In this document: positions 43,839 through 57,071 of the stretch, in pieces
Position numbering within the stretch: position 1 is the first letter of the stretch
Layout: each line of letters starts with the position of its first letter
Notes under the pieces: model-generated
The model's input: the letters and a program-made list of their open reading frames with translations, nothing else
Told to the model about the DNA's origin: nothing
Databases searched by the model: none
Translations under genes and position numbers: made by a program
DNA from: Balamuthia mandrillaris
Taxonomy: Eukaryota > Discosea > Longamoebia > Balamuthiidae
DNA: 64,000 bases
Assembly: GCA_031835245.1 (NCBI GenBank)
Contig: JAVKOQ010000075.1
Span: forward strand, 62,001-126,000
Direction: 5' to 3'

Positions 43839-46800
43839 GCTCTGCTATCCTTTATTACAAACATTTCAGATGTAGCAAGTGGCGTTTGGCGAGTGCGAGC
43901 GACAGAACTTTCAAGTGAGAGTGAAGAGAAAATGGCAGCTGCCTCGCGACAACTTTTTCTTGCATTACATATACGATTGGAAAGGTATTATCTCCTTCTC
44001 CGTCCCCTTCTCCTTCTCCTCCTGGTAAGATCTAAGCGGAGCCTATAAATACCAGCACCCTCAGTCAACATTTATTTACGAAAGTTGGGTCAACGTTTGT
44101 ATGTCCTGCATACATCCAACTTGGCTTTCCGTCGTCGACAGAGCCCAACTATCTTTATACTGCTTCATCTACTTCTCCTGCCTCATCTTCTTCAACCACA
44201 AATGTTTCTTCTGCTGACCCAACCTTTCCGTCTGCTTTTGATAAGATACGGTGCGATTCTCAATCTTTTTTGCTCTCATTACAAAATGTGTTCTTTATAC
44301 TGAGGACAAATGATAACAGACCACTTTCCTGCTCGTTCGTCTTTTTCGTGAGTGAAGGCGTACTCTATTTCCACGTCTTTGTACAAAAGCATAAGAACTG
44401 GAAAACCATCACCCGCCGCCACAACCTTTTGATGCAAAGAACGAAAACCTCTTCTGCAACCAACAGCCATTTTCACGATCCTTACTCATTCTATTTGCCT
44501 CAACGTAATTATCATTTCGACCTCATGCAAGGCCAAACGCTGACTCCATGTATCCTTCACTCACCTGCTTCTTCCGTGCTGCGCACTTCTGCGACAGGTT
44601 CATTCATTCCTCTACACTGGGTACGCCCCTTGCGGCCGTTTTCTACTTCTTCCCTTTCATCCTCTCGATCTTCTTGTTCCTCTCCTGCGGCGTTGGACAC
44701 AGCTATTCGACAGTTGTTGGACCTCCAACCTCATCACCCTCAGCATCGCCTTTATCGTCGAGCAACAACAAGAACTTCAACTCGAAGCCGAAAAGACAAA
44801 GCAAAAGAAACAGAAAAAGGAGTTCAATTATCCTCCAAACAAAAGAAACCAAAACCGACTGGCAACGATCCTCTGCCTTGGAAGCTTTTACGGAAGCATA
44901 TAGCCGCATCGTTGGCACTAGGCAGTGCAAGTGGTGCTGGTGGCAGCGGTGGTTCTGGCACCTCTTCTCGCAGCCCATTTCCCTCTCCTATGATTCCCTC
45001 TCCCTCTCCCCACACATTTGTGTCAAACAGTCCAGCACAGCCCTCTCCCTCCTCTCCTTACTTTACGAATGCAGCCAGCTCTCCCTCTCCAGCTCCTTCT
45101 CCTGCCACTTTCGTGCCTGCGGCTTCGCCTATCCAAGTTCAAGATTCTTCTTCCACAGGAGCGGAACAACAGCAACAACAAAACTCTTTGCAGGAGAATC
45201 ATTCCTCTTCTCTTAAACGAAAGTTAAATGAGGAAGGATCGTCGTCGCTTGATGCCGCTGCTAGTGAATCATCACCAACAGTGACAGCTGAAGGCACTAC
45301 TAACCTCGCAAGTGCACTAGAAGAACGGCCCACCAAGCGACTTCGTGAAGATGAGACTCCCCAAGGTTTCTTTTCTATTTCCTCTCGCTTCCTCTCTCTT
45401 ATTTACCCAACCTTTTCTTTTGTTATGTTCTCTTCATGAAGCACAAAACCAAACGACCAACAACACTGCATCAGTTGTTGACGATATTTTTGGAAGTGAT
45501 GGACTTGGTCTTGACGAAGATGACCTTCTCGATAGTTCCATTACTGAAGACATCAACTTTGATGGCTTCTTACAAACTCTTTCCAGCGAGGTTTCATTCC
45601 CCCTTTTTTTTTTTTTTTTTTTTAAATGTCTCAACTCACAATCCTTTTAGAAAAAAAAGAAGGAAGAAGCGAAACGCCAAAAAGAAGAGCAGGGCGTGGA
45701 TCTCTCTGGTGCAAGTCCCGGTCACATCGACCTGTCTGAGTCTGGCCCAGCGTCATCTCCTTTCATTGCCAACCATTCAAACTTAAAGTTCGAACCCGAC
45801 GATGCTATCTCTGGTTATTCTTCTTCTTCTTCTTCTTTATCTTCTTCTATATCCACAACTACAGCTTCTGTGTCCTCTCATACGATGGGAATTCATTCTC
45901 CCATAGCCACCGCAACAGACCAACAAGAAGCAACCCAACTAGAAGGAGATGCCGGGGCAATGTCAATGCCCATACCTTCATTTTCTTCCTCTTCCTCCTC
46001 CACTTCATCATCTTCCTCTTCTGCTTTGACGCATAGTGACTTCACAAATGCGATGGTGGTGAGTGGAGAGGGAGGAGGAGATCATAATTACAACGCTGTA
46101 GATGAATTGTGGGAGAGCTTGACCTATTTGCCACAACAATCACAACTGTTGCCCTACTCCTCTTATGCCTTTTCTTCTTCTGTTACTTCTTCGTCGGCCC
46201 AATTTTCTTCCTTTTACCCCAATTACTTTTCCTATTCTTCCTCTTCATCTGCTCCATCTAATGCTGCTTCTTCCTCTTATCTCCATGTCTGCCCACCTTT
46301 ATACAAACCATTACCACAAACCACCTCCACACTCGACCCCGCTTCTGTTCTTCGGACCAGTCATCCTACACAACCTCAACTACAGTTGTATGGAGCCTTC
46401 TCTATGTTTCCCTCTTATACTTATTCCTCTTCTTCCACCACTTGGCCTGGTGCTGCCAAATCAGCAGAGGCTGCTGGTTGGCCTACAGCTAAACAACAAT
46501 TGATCCCCTTTGTTAACAAACCGCCCATAGCTCCGCCTACCTTCTATACCGCCAAGCCTAGACCGTGGCACCACTTCTTTCCATCGTCCAGTCAGCCATC
46601 CTCTTCTCCTTTATTGGCCTCAACCTCATCTTCCACCTCTTCATTGATACCCTCTCCTTTGCTTTCTTCTGTCCAACGCCATTCCTCCGTTACAACACCT
46701 GCTGATATTCATTTGCATCTTCTTCCTCCTCCTCCCCACAACTCTCCTGTACCATCTTCTTTCTCACCCTCGTCTCTGGTCCCCTTTAAAATGGAACGGC

Positions 46801-49800
46801 TGGCCTACAATCCTAAAGTCGCGTCCCTCACTCTTTCTACCGCCGTGCCATCAACTTCTCCTTTCCTTACTCCTTCGTCGTCATCCTCATCCTCATCATC
46901 TTCTGTACCCTCTCCTACTGTCTCACTTCCTCCGCCATCAATGCCAACCCAAAAAGCCTCCCCCACGTCATATCAATTCTCACTGAGTGAAAGAACTGCA
47001 CCACCACCATCTTCTTCATCGCTGTCACCTGTATCCCCCTCTTACGACGAACTCCAACTGGTTCAACAAAACTGCTGGGCACTCTGTTCGTTGTCGCCGC
47101 CCATTATCAAGCCCTATATGGCCCCTCCGTTTTGGCCGAACAAACTGCAACGGCATCACACCATTTCCTCTTTACACGAATATGATGTGTTGTCTGACAC
47201 AGCATATGACGAGGAAGAGGAAGACGCGCTAACAGACGAAGATGACGATAACGATGAATTGGAGGAAACCTCTGCTGCCAGTTTGGTACACACTTTATTT
47301 GCTCTGCGGCCTCTTCTTAGCCAAACCTTCTCTGAGTGGGCGGCTGCCGTGAACGGCCCTCTGACTTTAGAGCAATGGCAAGCCCAAGCTCCTATTGAGA
47401 GCAGGCTCTCTCCCACTCCCTCTGGCTGCTCTTACTTAGGACTAGTACGGCTGGATGTGCCGATGGTGCAGGTCGGTTATAAGGGAGAGTGGCTGCGGGT
47501 GCCGCCCGCCACGGCCATGCGGTGGTGGGAGAAGGGTCAGCTGGAGCCTTATGCTCCTCGCAAGGATGTGATCTACTATGTGCTTTGCCCGCAGCCTTCC
47601 TCCCCAGCAGGCGCTCTTACCGTCATTGATTTTTTTCGAGAACTTTCTTGTATATATGAGGTATACCTTTCATTCTTCTTGTTCTTCTTTCTTTCCTTCT
47701 TGTTCCTTCTCCTCCCCCTTCTCCTCCCCCTCTACTGCTTTGTAAATTCACTAATCAACTGCCATGGAAAATCAAAGACATGCAACTTGGGTCGACATCA
47801 GCCTCCAAACATCGCTGCAACCGCTTTTCCCAATGTATCAGCGCACGGAATGTGTTGGGTGCCTTGCGATCTTGGAGCTGCTTCTGTTTATCTCTCTTCT
47901 CGTATCAACAGTAATGATGTAGGTAGGTCACGACGACGAAAAACCTCTTCCCCTCGTGGTTACTCTTCTTCTTCTTCTTCAGAGGAAGGATTGGTGTCGG
48001 ACAGTGATAGCAGCAGTGACAGCAGTGAGGGCGAAGAGGAAGAAGAGGATGAAGAAGCCGATGAAGACAGTGAAACGAAAGTGAAGCAAGAAACAAAAGT
48101 TAAGCAGGATGGCGTTCCTTTATCAGATGTTGTCTCTTCCGAGACCAAAGCAAGAGCGAGCGGTGAGCAGGAAACTGCTGTACAATCATCACTGCTTCCG
48201 TCTTCCGTCAACGTTGCTGGGGAAGGTGCTCTTAAGACTTATGCTGATTTTTGTGACCGTCTTGGTATCTACCTCTTCCGTCCATTGCTCAACAGCTTTG
48301 GGCTTTTGTTCTTTTCTTATTTTATGTTTAATTTCTCTAAACGAAGGGGAGCACATTGCCGACTCTGCCGCCGATATGACCTTCAGCTCTCCGCAACCTG
48401 TGGGCAGAACTAGTGGCAGCAGCATCAGCGGATCTGCTGTGCAGTCTGCTGCAAGTACTTCTGCCAGTAGTAACCTCAGCGGTGCTTCATCATCCTCATC
48501 GTCAACCTCATCATCCGATGCAACTGGTGTACCGATAGCAAGTCTCATGAACACGTGCATTGTGGTTTATGCGGTCAATCCGTTCTGTTCTGACGCAGCT
48601 CTCTCTTCTTTCTTCACGCGGGCTCTTTCTGGAATTTTGAAACGCACTCAGAATCTGCCTCATGCGCCTGTTGTAGTGCAGGTTTGTTTCCTTGCGTCAT
48701 TTTAATTCTCTCCGCCTCTTGTTTCTTAACTTCTCGCTACAGGAAGTAAGCATGGAAGAAATAATCAGTTGTACCCAAGCGAAAGCTGCAACAACATCAC
48801 GCGCCTCAGCTTTGGCCTCCATGAAGGAACTAGCATTTGCTGTTTTCAATAAGTGCAGACGTCCGTCTGTACCCCGCCCTTTGAACTTTGCTGACATGGT
48901 CCGTTCTCTATTCATTGTTCTTCCTTCTCTTCAATCTCCCTTCTGCGTTTAACAAAAAAGTGGTTTATTAATTTTGTTATAACAGGATAAAGAACGTCTC
49001 TATGAGCCACTATTGGTGCTACCACCACCTCCGCCACAACAGGAAACTGTAGGAACTGACCAATTCCTTCACGTGGCCTACGTTTCCTGTGAAGCTGAAA
49101 AGAGATGCGCTGTGGCCATCACCGACCACAGAGGAGAGCTTCTCTCCACTCGTATCTTTTCCTGCGTTAGGGGTGAAGATGATGATGTCACCTTTCGTTT
49201 GTTCACTGACATTTGGACCTATTGCCTTGCTTTCCTGTAAGTTACTTTATCCCCTTCTTCCTTTGTCTTATGCTATCTATGCTTATTAACCTTTTCACAG
49301 ACGAGCATTGGCGCTCCCTTCATCGACAGGTTGGAGCATCGTGATAGCAACATTAGGTACTCTATCAGCGGACGACATGTACAGCTGGCAATCGGTGCTG
49401 AATCGGTGGCAAAACCAGCAGCCCGCAACATCAGACTTTTCTCAGGCCTCTTACTTATCTGAGCAAGACAAGGAGACTCGCATAGCAGAAAGTATGGTCC
49501 TTGCTGTGTCCTTGTTGGGACTCACCACCAATTCGGCCCTTCAACTTGCTGTTTGCCACAACTTCTCTTGTCGTATGCTACTTCTTTCCTCCTCTTTCTC
49601 CCTCCCTCCCTCTCTCGCCTCTCTCTCTCTCTCTCTCTCTCTCTATGCATTGCTGACAACAAACAACATGAAAGCTGAAGAAGGAGAACAAGCAGATCTG
49701 CAACAAGGGGTACCTTCCTTCCAGTCCCTACTGCAAGCCGCACGCAAGCAAATGATGACGGGCAGCGGAGAGAGCGCCCAACAGCCATCCTACTTTCTCT

Positions 49801-50338
49801 GTCCACCAGCCGCCATCCTCACCTCCTCCGATTTTTGTGGTCTCCCTGGAGGAAGTTCATCAGCAACAACAGCTCAGGCTCCAGTGCAGGCTTTGGCTTC
49901 GGCTTGTATTCTTTCTCCGCCGATTAATGGGCCACATGGATCTTACTTTCAAGCTCGTTCTCGAGAAACGAACAGCTGTATTTGGCCTGACGTGTTGACC
50001 CTTTCTTTGTTGTGGCAACACACTCACCCTACCTCTTCTGGCCCCGCCTTGCAAAACTGCCCTGCTTATTATCATATGGTAATTTCTCTTTTTCTCTCTC
50101 TCAATCTCTCGTCCTCTCTTCTTTTCCTTTCTCTTTTCTCTTCCTGTTCCTAGAAGGAAAACGCATGGGATCATTGACACTCTGCTATCAACAGTGGACA
50201 AAGCGGATAGCATCCCACTTTCACGACCTGTCGTGGTTGAACATAACGCCGCAATGGCCGCAACGTCAATGCCCCCTTCCCTTCCACTTGAGCGTGGCAG
50301 CGCGCATGCTCGATCGCCTCTCCTCCTTTCCTTGTTAA
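43282..50338 (+). CDS. Mediator complex subunit 13 (MED13/SRB9)
   Basis: About 1990 residues in thirteen exons: 43282-43314, 43445-43715, 43870-43984, 44065-45365, 45442-45590, 45651-47660, 47778-48264, 48347-48681, 48743-48898, 48986-49236, 49301-49572, 49675-50078, 50154-50338. MED13 anchors the CDK8 kinase module to Mediator. N-terminal part has LTELTWRVYAPH and SFVFFVSEGVLYFHVFVQ; the middle is Ser/Pro-rich with a HWVRPLRPFS motif; the conserved C-terminus has YYVLCPQ, FFRELSCIYETCNLGRH, FLHVAYVSCEAEKRCAVAITDHRGELL, WSIVIATLGTLSADDMYSWQSVLNRW and DLSWLNITPQWPQRQCPLPFHL. All junctions keep phase except the last: 50078 ends in phase 0 whereas the MED13 frame at 50154 needs phase 1, so the final splice is misread or shifted. 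The junction into 44065 is the least certain of the others. Confidence 0.85.
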
Positions 50339-50399
50339 AACAACGACGTTAACTTCTGTTTCTTCTTTCGTTTAGCGTTTCGTTTTTCCTGTTCTTTGT

Positions 50400-52058
50400 T
50401 TAAATAGTTTTGGCTCCTTCCTCTTGAGAAGAGGAAGGAGAGGAGTGAGAGAGAGCAGCCAAGGAGGCAGCATACTTGTGATCCTGGCTGTCCGTGTGCG
50501 TCGTCAGCCGAGTCCACAGGTAGTCGTCCTCTCTGGGCTTGGCCCCCGTCAGCCAACTCACCAAGGCTTCCAACCGCTGCCAAAAGCCGATGGCCTGCAG
50601 GAAAGGGTTCAACCACCCGGTGGTGATGCAGTAGTCCCGGTCGTAAGGGCTAAAGTGATGCTTTTGATGGCACTGCGGCCGGAGGATGAGGTGATAGTTC
50701 TGCAGCTGTCGGACCAGCCATGGCGGTCGGTGCGTGTGCGCCCATTTGTGGAACTGGTTGGTGAAGGGGAGGAGGAAGGAGCCCGCGGCCACCAAGCTCA
50801 GGAAGCTAAAGCGGAGGTCCAGCAGTTGGCCGGAGGGATTGGAGAGGGGTCCCTCCACCAGGCTGAAGAAGAGGAGTATAGGGACTGCGGCTAAGAGAGC
50901 GATGCCGTTGGTCTCGGCGAAGGAGTGGCGCGTTATTGCCATGGGGTCCACATGATGCTCCCTGAATGACCTGTTGGGTTGTGATATTGGTGAAGGAGGT
51001 TAGCCAGTTGTGGACAAGGAAGAAGCAGCAGCTGAGGAAGGAACACGAAGAAGAAGAAGAAGAAGAAGAAGAAGAAGAAGAAGAAGAAGAAGAAGAAGAA
51101 GAACAAGAACAAGAACAAGAAGAAGAAGAAGAAGAAGAAGAAGAAGAAGAAGAAGGACAAGAAGGACAAGAACAAGAACAACAACAAGAACAACAACAAG
51201 AACAACAACAAGAACAACAACAACAACAACATAAGACAACAACATAAGACAACAACATAAGACAACAACATAAGACAACAACATAAGACAACATAAGACA
51301 ACATAAGACAACAACAACAACATAAGACAACAACATAAGACAACAACATAAGATAACATAAGACAACAAGACGAAGAAGAAGCATAAGGCCACCACAACC
51401 ACCACAAGAGCAGGAACTAAAACATGGAAGGAAAAACCAAAAAGAGAAGGAGAAGAGAAAGAGGAAAAGCGAATAGAGAACAGAGAATTGGAGCATAGTG
51501 GAGGGACAAGAACCTAATGAGGGAGGTACCAAAGAGGGGGGTGTCCAAGGAGCCCCACGTGTCGCTTCCCCAATGCAGCAAACCAGAGCCAAAGTCAGCG
51601 ATCAAGGCGGCGAGGGGGACCATTGCCACGAACGTCAAAAAATTGTTGAGAGAGGAGAAGATCGAGAAGAAGATCAGGTTGTAGCAGAGGTGAAGGGCCA
51701 AGACGGCATAAAGGAACGTCCCCATGAGGTCCACGAACTGCATGGCGGGCGTGTAGTGGGAAGCCAAGAAGGCCGCGTTCCTTTTCCGCTTTTCGGTCCT
51801 CTTCTTAAAGTCCAATGTCGTTGTAGGGGCTGCTGCTGTTGGTTGTGTTGCTGCCGACGCTACGGCCTCTACTGTTGCTCCCTCTTTGGCACGAGAACAA
51901 GAGGTCAACAGACTACCGCTCCCTTTGTTGCATCGGTGACGGTGGAGGAGGCGCTCCTCATCTTCAAGCGAGGCGACCACTGTCGCCGCCACCGCGGTCG
52001 TGGTAGTCGTAGTGGTGGCAGAAGCACTCACCGCCAAAGTCATCCTGGCTTGCCCTCT
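50400..52058 (-). CDS. Plasmanylethanolamine desaturase (PEDS1/TMEM189/Kua family), copy A
   Basis: Coding exons 52043-51514 and 50970-50400, 366 residues; the first coding exon extends 5' to 52058 and a probable non-coding exon ends at 52163 with GTAAGC. The enzyme makes the vinyl-ether bond of plasmalogens, using oxygen in the ER. After a Thr/Ala/Ser head come membrane spans and the histidine motifs LIADFGSGLLHWGSDTWGS, FREHHVDPMAITRH, TNQFHKWAHTHRPP and CHQKHHFSPYDRDYCITTGWLN. The 543-base intron 50971-51513 is full of repeats. Bases 50432-50767 are identical to 53044-53379 of copy B. It ends 61 bases from the convergent MED13 stop. Kua proteins can also be E2-fused in animals; no such fusion is present. 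Confidence 0.88.
50432..50767. repeat. Identical tract shared by PEDS1-A and PEDS1-B (copy at 53044-53379)
   Basis: 336 bases match base for base with 53044-53379, both in last exons on the minus strand. Identity stops abruptly at both ends (50768 G against 53380 A, and the coding tails). It covers the histidine motifs from NQFHKWAHTH to near the C-terminus. Confidence 0.9.
51051..51170 (-). repeat. GAA triplet repeat in PEDS1-A intron
   Basis: GAA repeats with GAACAA interruptions on the plus strand, reading TTC on the gene's sense strand. Confidence 0.85.
51227..51368 (-). repeat. Minisatellite of ATAAGACAAC units in PEDS1-A intron
   Basis: About eleven units alternating 10 bases (ATAAGACAAC) and 13 bases (ATAAGACAACAAC). 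On the sense strand this reads GTTGTCTTAT. Unlike most intron repeats it includes purines on the sense strand. Confidence 0.8.
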
Positions 52059-52163
52059 CTGTGTCAAAATGAAGAAAGGAACACAAGAAAGAGAAAGAAA
52101 GAGAAGGATGCCCTTTGTTATTATGTGCTTTTCATTAGTGGTCGTGTAATGAAGCTGCTTACC

Positions 52164-52600
52164 TCCAATCAGAGACGCAAGGTACTCTGCCCCGGCTCCC
52201 CGAAGACACCTCTCTCCGGCGGGGACTCGAGAAGACACCCGGCTCAAACCCCCTAGGGCCGTTTTGGGGACTTGGCAACCCAAGGAACCCAAGGAAGGAA
52301 GGAAGGGGGTGGTGGAGGAGGACGAAGGAGCGAAAGGCTGCTGCAAGCAGGAGTTTCACCGGTGCAAAACCACAAAAAATAAGAAAAGCCAAAGAATGTT
52401 GACGTCACTTTTTCGCAGCTGCAAATATCATAATAATAATAATAATATAAATATAAATACTTTATTTTATTTTTTTTATGTTTTTAGGCCTATGGAGGGG
52501 AGGGAGAGGGGAAACGGCAGGAGCCTTGCTTGCGCTTGCTTGGCGGAAGGACGCAAACAGCAAGGCATCCACCCCATTCCACTCCATTTCATACAGCTAC
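52164..52600. other. Promoter and 5' exon region of PEDS1-A
   Basis: From 52164 to about 52370 a GC-balanced segment on the minus strand reads as an upstream exon ending TTGGAG/GTAAGC; its ATG-containing frame is open but has no recognisable domain. Beyond it, 52430-52490 is AT-rich with AATAAT and TAAATA repeats. Confidence 0.4.
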
Positions 52601-52930
52601 TCATCTAATTTCATCCATTGGGGTGGTGGCGGTGGCGGTGGCGGTGGCCACCATTCTTGATGCTTTTATATGTGCAGCGTCAATGAAGTTAACGAACGGG
52701 TGGCTGTGGTGGCGGCTGGGGTGTCGGTCGGCCTTGTTTGTTGGCGCAGTGCTCGGTGACACTTGGCAGAAGGAGCAAGAGGTGGCGGCTAACGCTGGAG
52801 TATAGCGAGAAAGAGGTAAGCCGGCGGAAGCTTGCTGTGGCCAAATGGATATCAGTTTGAGGCTGACGATGGCGGTGACTGCACCAGCGATGGCAATCGA
52901 TAAGCGGTGGCGGCGGGAAGAAGAAGGCAT
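52601..52930 (-). CDS. Hypothetical small membrane protein
   Basis: Uninterrupted 109-codon frame from an ATG at 52930, lying 90 bases downstream of the PEDS1-B stop on the same strand. It starts MPSSSRRHRLSIAIAGAVTAIVSLKLISIW, a basic head followed by one hydrophobic span, as in a signal-anchor or small mitochondrial protein. The rest (CSFCQVSPSTAPTNKADRHPS) is not recognised, and an acceptor-like TATACTCCAG at about 52799-52808 hints that an intron may replace part of it. Weakly supported. Confidence 0.3.
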   Translation of the reverse strand: MPSSSRRHRLSIAIAGAVTAIVSLKLISIWPQQASAGLPLSRYTPALAATSCSFCQVSPSTAPTNKADRHPSRHHSHPFVNFIDAAHIKASRMVATATATATTPMDEIR

Positions 52931-53020
52931 GGTGGATATAGTGTTGCGAAGAGAAAGCGGAGAGCAGAAGAAGAGCACGACAACGCGGTTGGATGTATCC
53001 GAGAAGAAGCCCGTCTCGCA

Positions 53021-54222
53021 TTACGAGGACGAAGAGGAAAAACAGGAAGGAGAGGAGTGAGAGAGAGCAGCCAAGGAGGCAGCATACTTGTGATCCTGGC
53101 TGTCCGTGTGCGTCGTCAGCCGAGTCCACAGGTAGTCGTCCTCTCTGGGCTTGGCCCCCGTCAGCCAACTCACCAAGGCTTCCAACCGCTGCCAAAAGCC
53201 GATGGCCTGCAGGAAAGGGTTCAACCACCCGGTGGTGATGCAGTAGTCCCGGTCGTAAGGGCTAAAGTGATGCTTTTGATGGCACTGCGGCCGGAGGATG
53301 AGGTGATAGTTCTGCAGCTGTCGGACCAGCCATGGCGGTCGGTGCGTGTGCGCCCATTTGTGGAACTGGTTGGTGAAGGAGATGAGGAGGGTGAAGACAG
53401 CGAGGAAGCTCTTGAAGCTGAAGTAGAGGTCAAACTGGCCGGATGGGTTAGAAGGTGGGTTTAAGCTGAGGAGGATGACTACGGGGATGGTGACCAGCAG
53501 GGAGTTGCCATTAGTCTCAAAGAAGGGGTGTCTTGTGATGGCCGTTGGGTCCACATGATGCTCCCTGAAGGACCTTTTATTGTTCATTTGTTCAGTAAAC
53601 TTAATGACAAAGAAGCAGAAGCTGAACAGAAGCCGAAGAAGAAGAGGAATAGGAAGAAGAAAAAGAAAAAGAAAAAGAAGAAGAAGAAGAAGAAAAGAAA
53701 AAGAAAAAGAAGAAGAAGAAGAAGAACAAGAACAAGAAGAAGAAGAAAAAGGGCAAACCTGATGAGGTTCTTGCCAACCAAAGGAGTGTCCAAGTAGCCC
53801 CAAGTGTCACAAGCCCAATGGAGCATGCCAGAGGCAAAGTCAGCCAACAGGGCGGCAAACGGAGCGGCGATGAGGAAGGTCAGCACGTTGTTGAGGGAGT
53901 TCATGGTGAGGAGGAGGTGGTAGGACAGCTTGGCAAAGAACAGCAGGTAGCAGGCGGCCACCACCTTGTCCAACCGCTGTTTGCCTGCGGAATAGTGCGA
54001 GGCAAGAAAGGCCGCGTTCCGTTTCCTCTTCTGCGTTCTGTCTTTAAAGTCGTTGGTGAGGCTGCCGCATGAGGAGGAGACCTTCTCCTTGCCTTTGGCG
54101 GTGGTCGCAGCGGTTGCGGCGGCCATCGGAGGAGCGTTCAAAGCTTCTTCTTCCTTCGAGGTTAACAAGGTGGCCGAAGAAGAAGAAGAAGGAGAAGTGA
54201 CGGTGCCAACCGGTCTTGTCAT
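53021..54222 (-). CDS. Plasmanylethanolamine desaturase (PEDS1/TMEM189/Kua family), copy B
   Basis: Exons 54222-53759 and 53573-53021; 338 residues. Same architecture and same intron position and phase as copy A: LLADFASGMLHWACDTWGY in exon 1, FREHHVDPTAITRHPFFETNG, TNQFHKWAHTHRPP and CHQKHHFSPYDRDYCITTGWLN in exon 2. The Asp-Pro-Thr-Ala-Ile-Thr-Arg-His block is closer to animal PEDS1 than copy A (DPMAITRH). The N-terminal 80 residues and the region between the two histidine blocks differ strongly from A, while 336 bases are identical. The tail is changed to HSSPSCFSSSSS. The intron holds AAG/GAA triplets on the plus strand. Confidence 0.88.
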
Positions 54223-54744
54223 TCTTGTCGCACCTATATATCATAATAATGATAATAACAACAACGAAAAATAATGGTTATATCGCTTGTTATTTGTTAT
54301 TTGTTTCACTGCGGGAGTGGTGGTTGTTGTGGGGGAGAATAGGTACCAGTAACGGTAATGGGCAGCACACACCACAGGAAACACAGACAAGCCGCGGAAG
54401 AGAAAAGACGAAATGTGTGCCCGTGTTTCTCGACTTTTTTTCCCAAATTAAGTTTAGGTTTTGATATAAAAGCAGGGTTAGGGCTGGGCTTCGGACATTC
54501 CTATTTATTTTGTTATCACGACGACATGGTATACTTTTTCCTGGCAAATTTCTTGCCGACTTCAAAGGAATGTCAGGAATGACCGTAATGCAAGGAATTT
54601 AAGCTCCGATGTCGACAATATTTTCTGGAAGAAGAAGAAAGTGAGAAAATAAGAATAACAACCACTCGGAACACGCACCGGACGAGACAAAGGACTCCCT
54701 ACTGCTGCCACTGATAGGGTTTAGTGCTTGCGCATATTTCCACC
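54223..54744. other. Divergent promoter gap PEDS1-B / RIO2
   Basis: 522 bases. Contains ATAATAATGATAATAA near 54241, a TATAAAA near 54464-54470, and GTCGAC at 54611-54616. Confidence 0.55.
54611..54616. promoter_or_regulatory. GTCGAC palindrome upstream of RIO2
   Basis: Context ATGTCGACAATAT, 129 bases upstream of the RIO2 start codon. Confidence 0.45.
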
Positions 54745-56726
<1,982 letters not shown>

Positions 56727-57071
56727 ACTCTCTTTTTTTTTTTTAATATCATTATTTGTGTTTTTTTTTTCTACCCTTTATATTCTCTCTCAGAGGATAG
56801 GCACCAATCGGCAGTCGATTGATAATTTCGGCCAATAGAAAAATCTTCCGCAGAAAGGAAAGTTTCGCTTTTGTTTGTCTGCAAAAACGTGCTCTCACTC
56901 TCTCTCTCTCTCGCGCGCTATTTTTTTTAACCCAGCGCGCAGACTTCTGCCCACGTGTCTACGACCAGGCAAAGAGGGTAAGCAAGGGAGGAGCAGAGCA
57001 AGGAGAGAAGAACTACAAACGGTGTTTTCTTTTTTTTTCTCTCTCTCGCGACGAGAAAACACAGGGCAAAA
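56727..57071. other. Gap between RIO2 and copper amine oxidase
   Basis: 345 bases. T-runs after the RIO2 stop, then a CT run at about 56898-56912 and a leader ending CAAAA/ATG. No GTCGAC and no clear TATA box seen. Confidence 0.45.
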
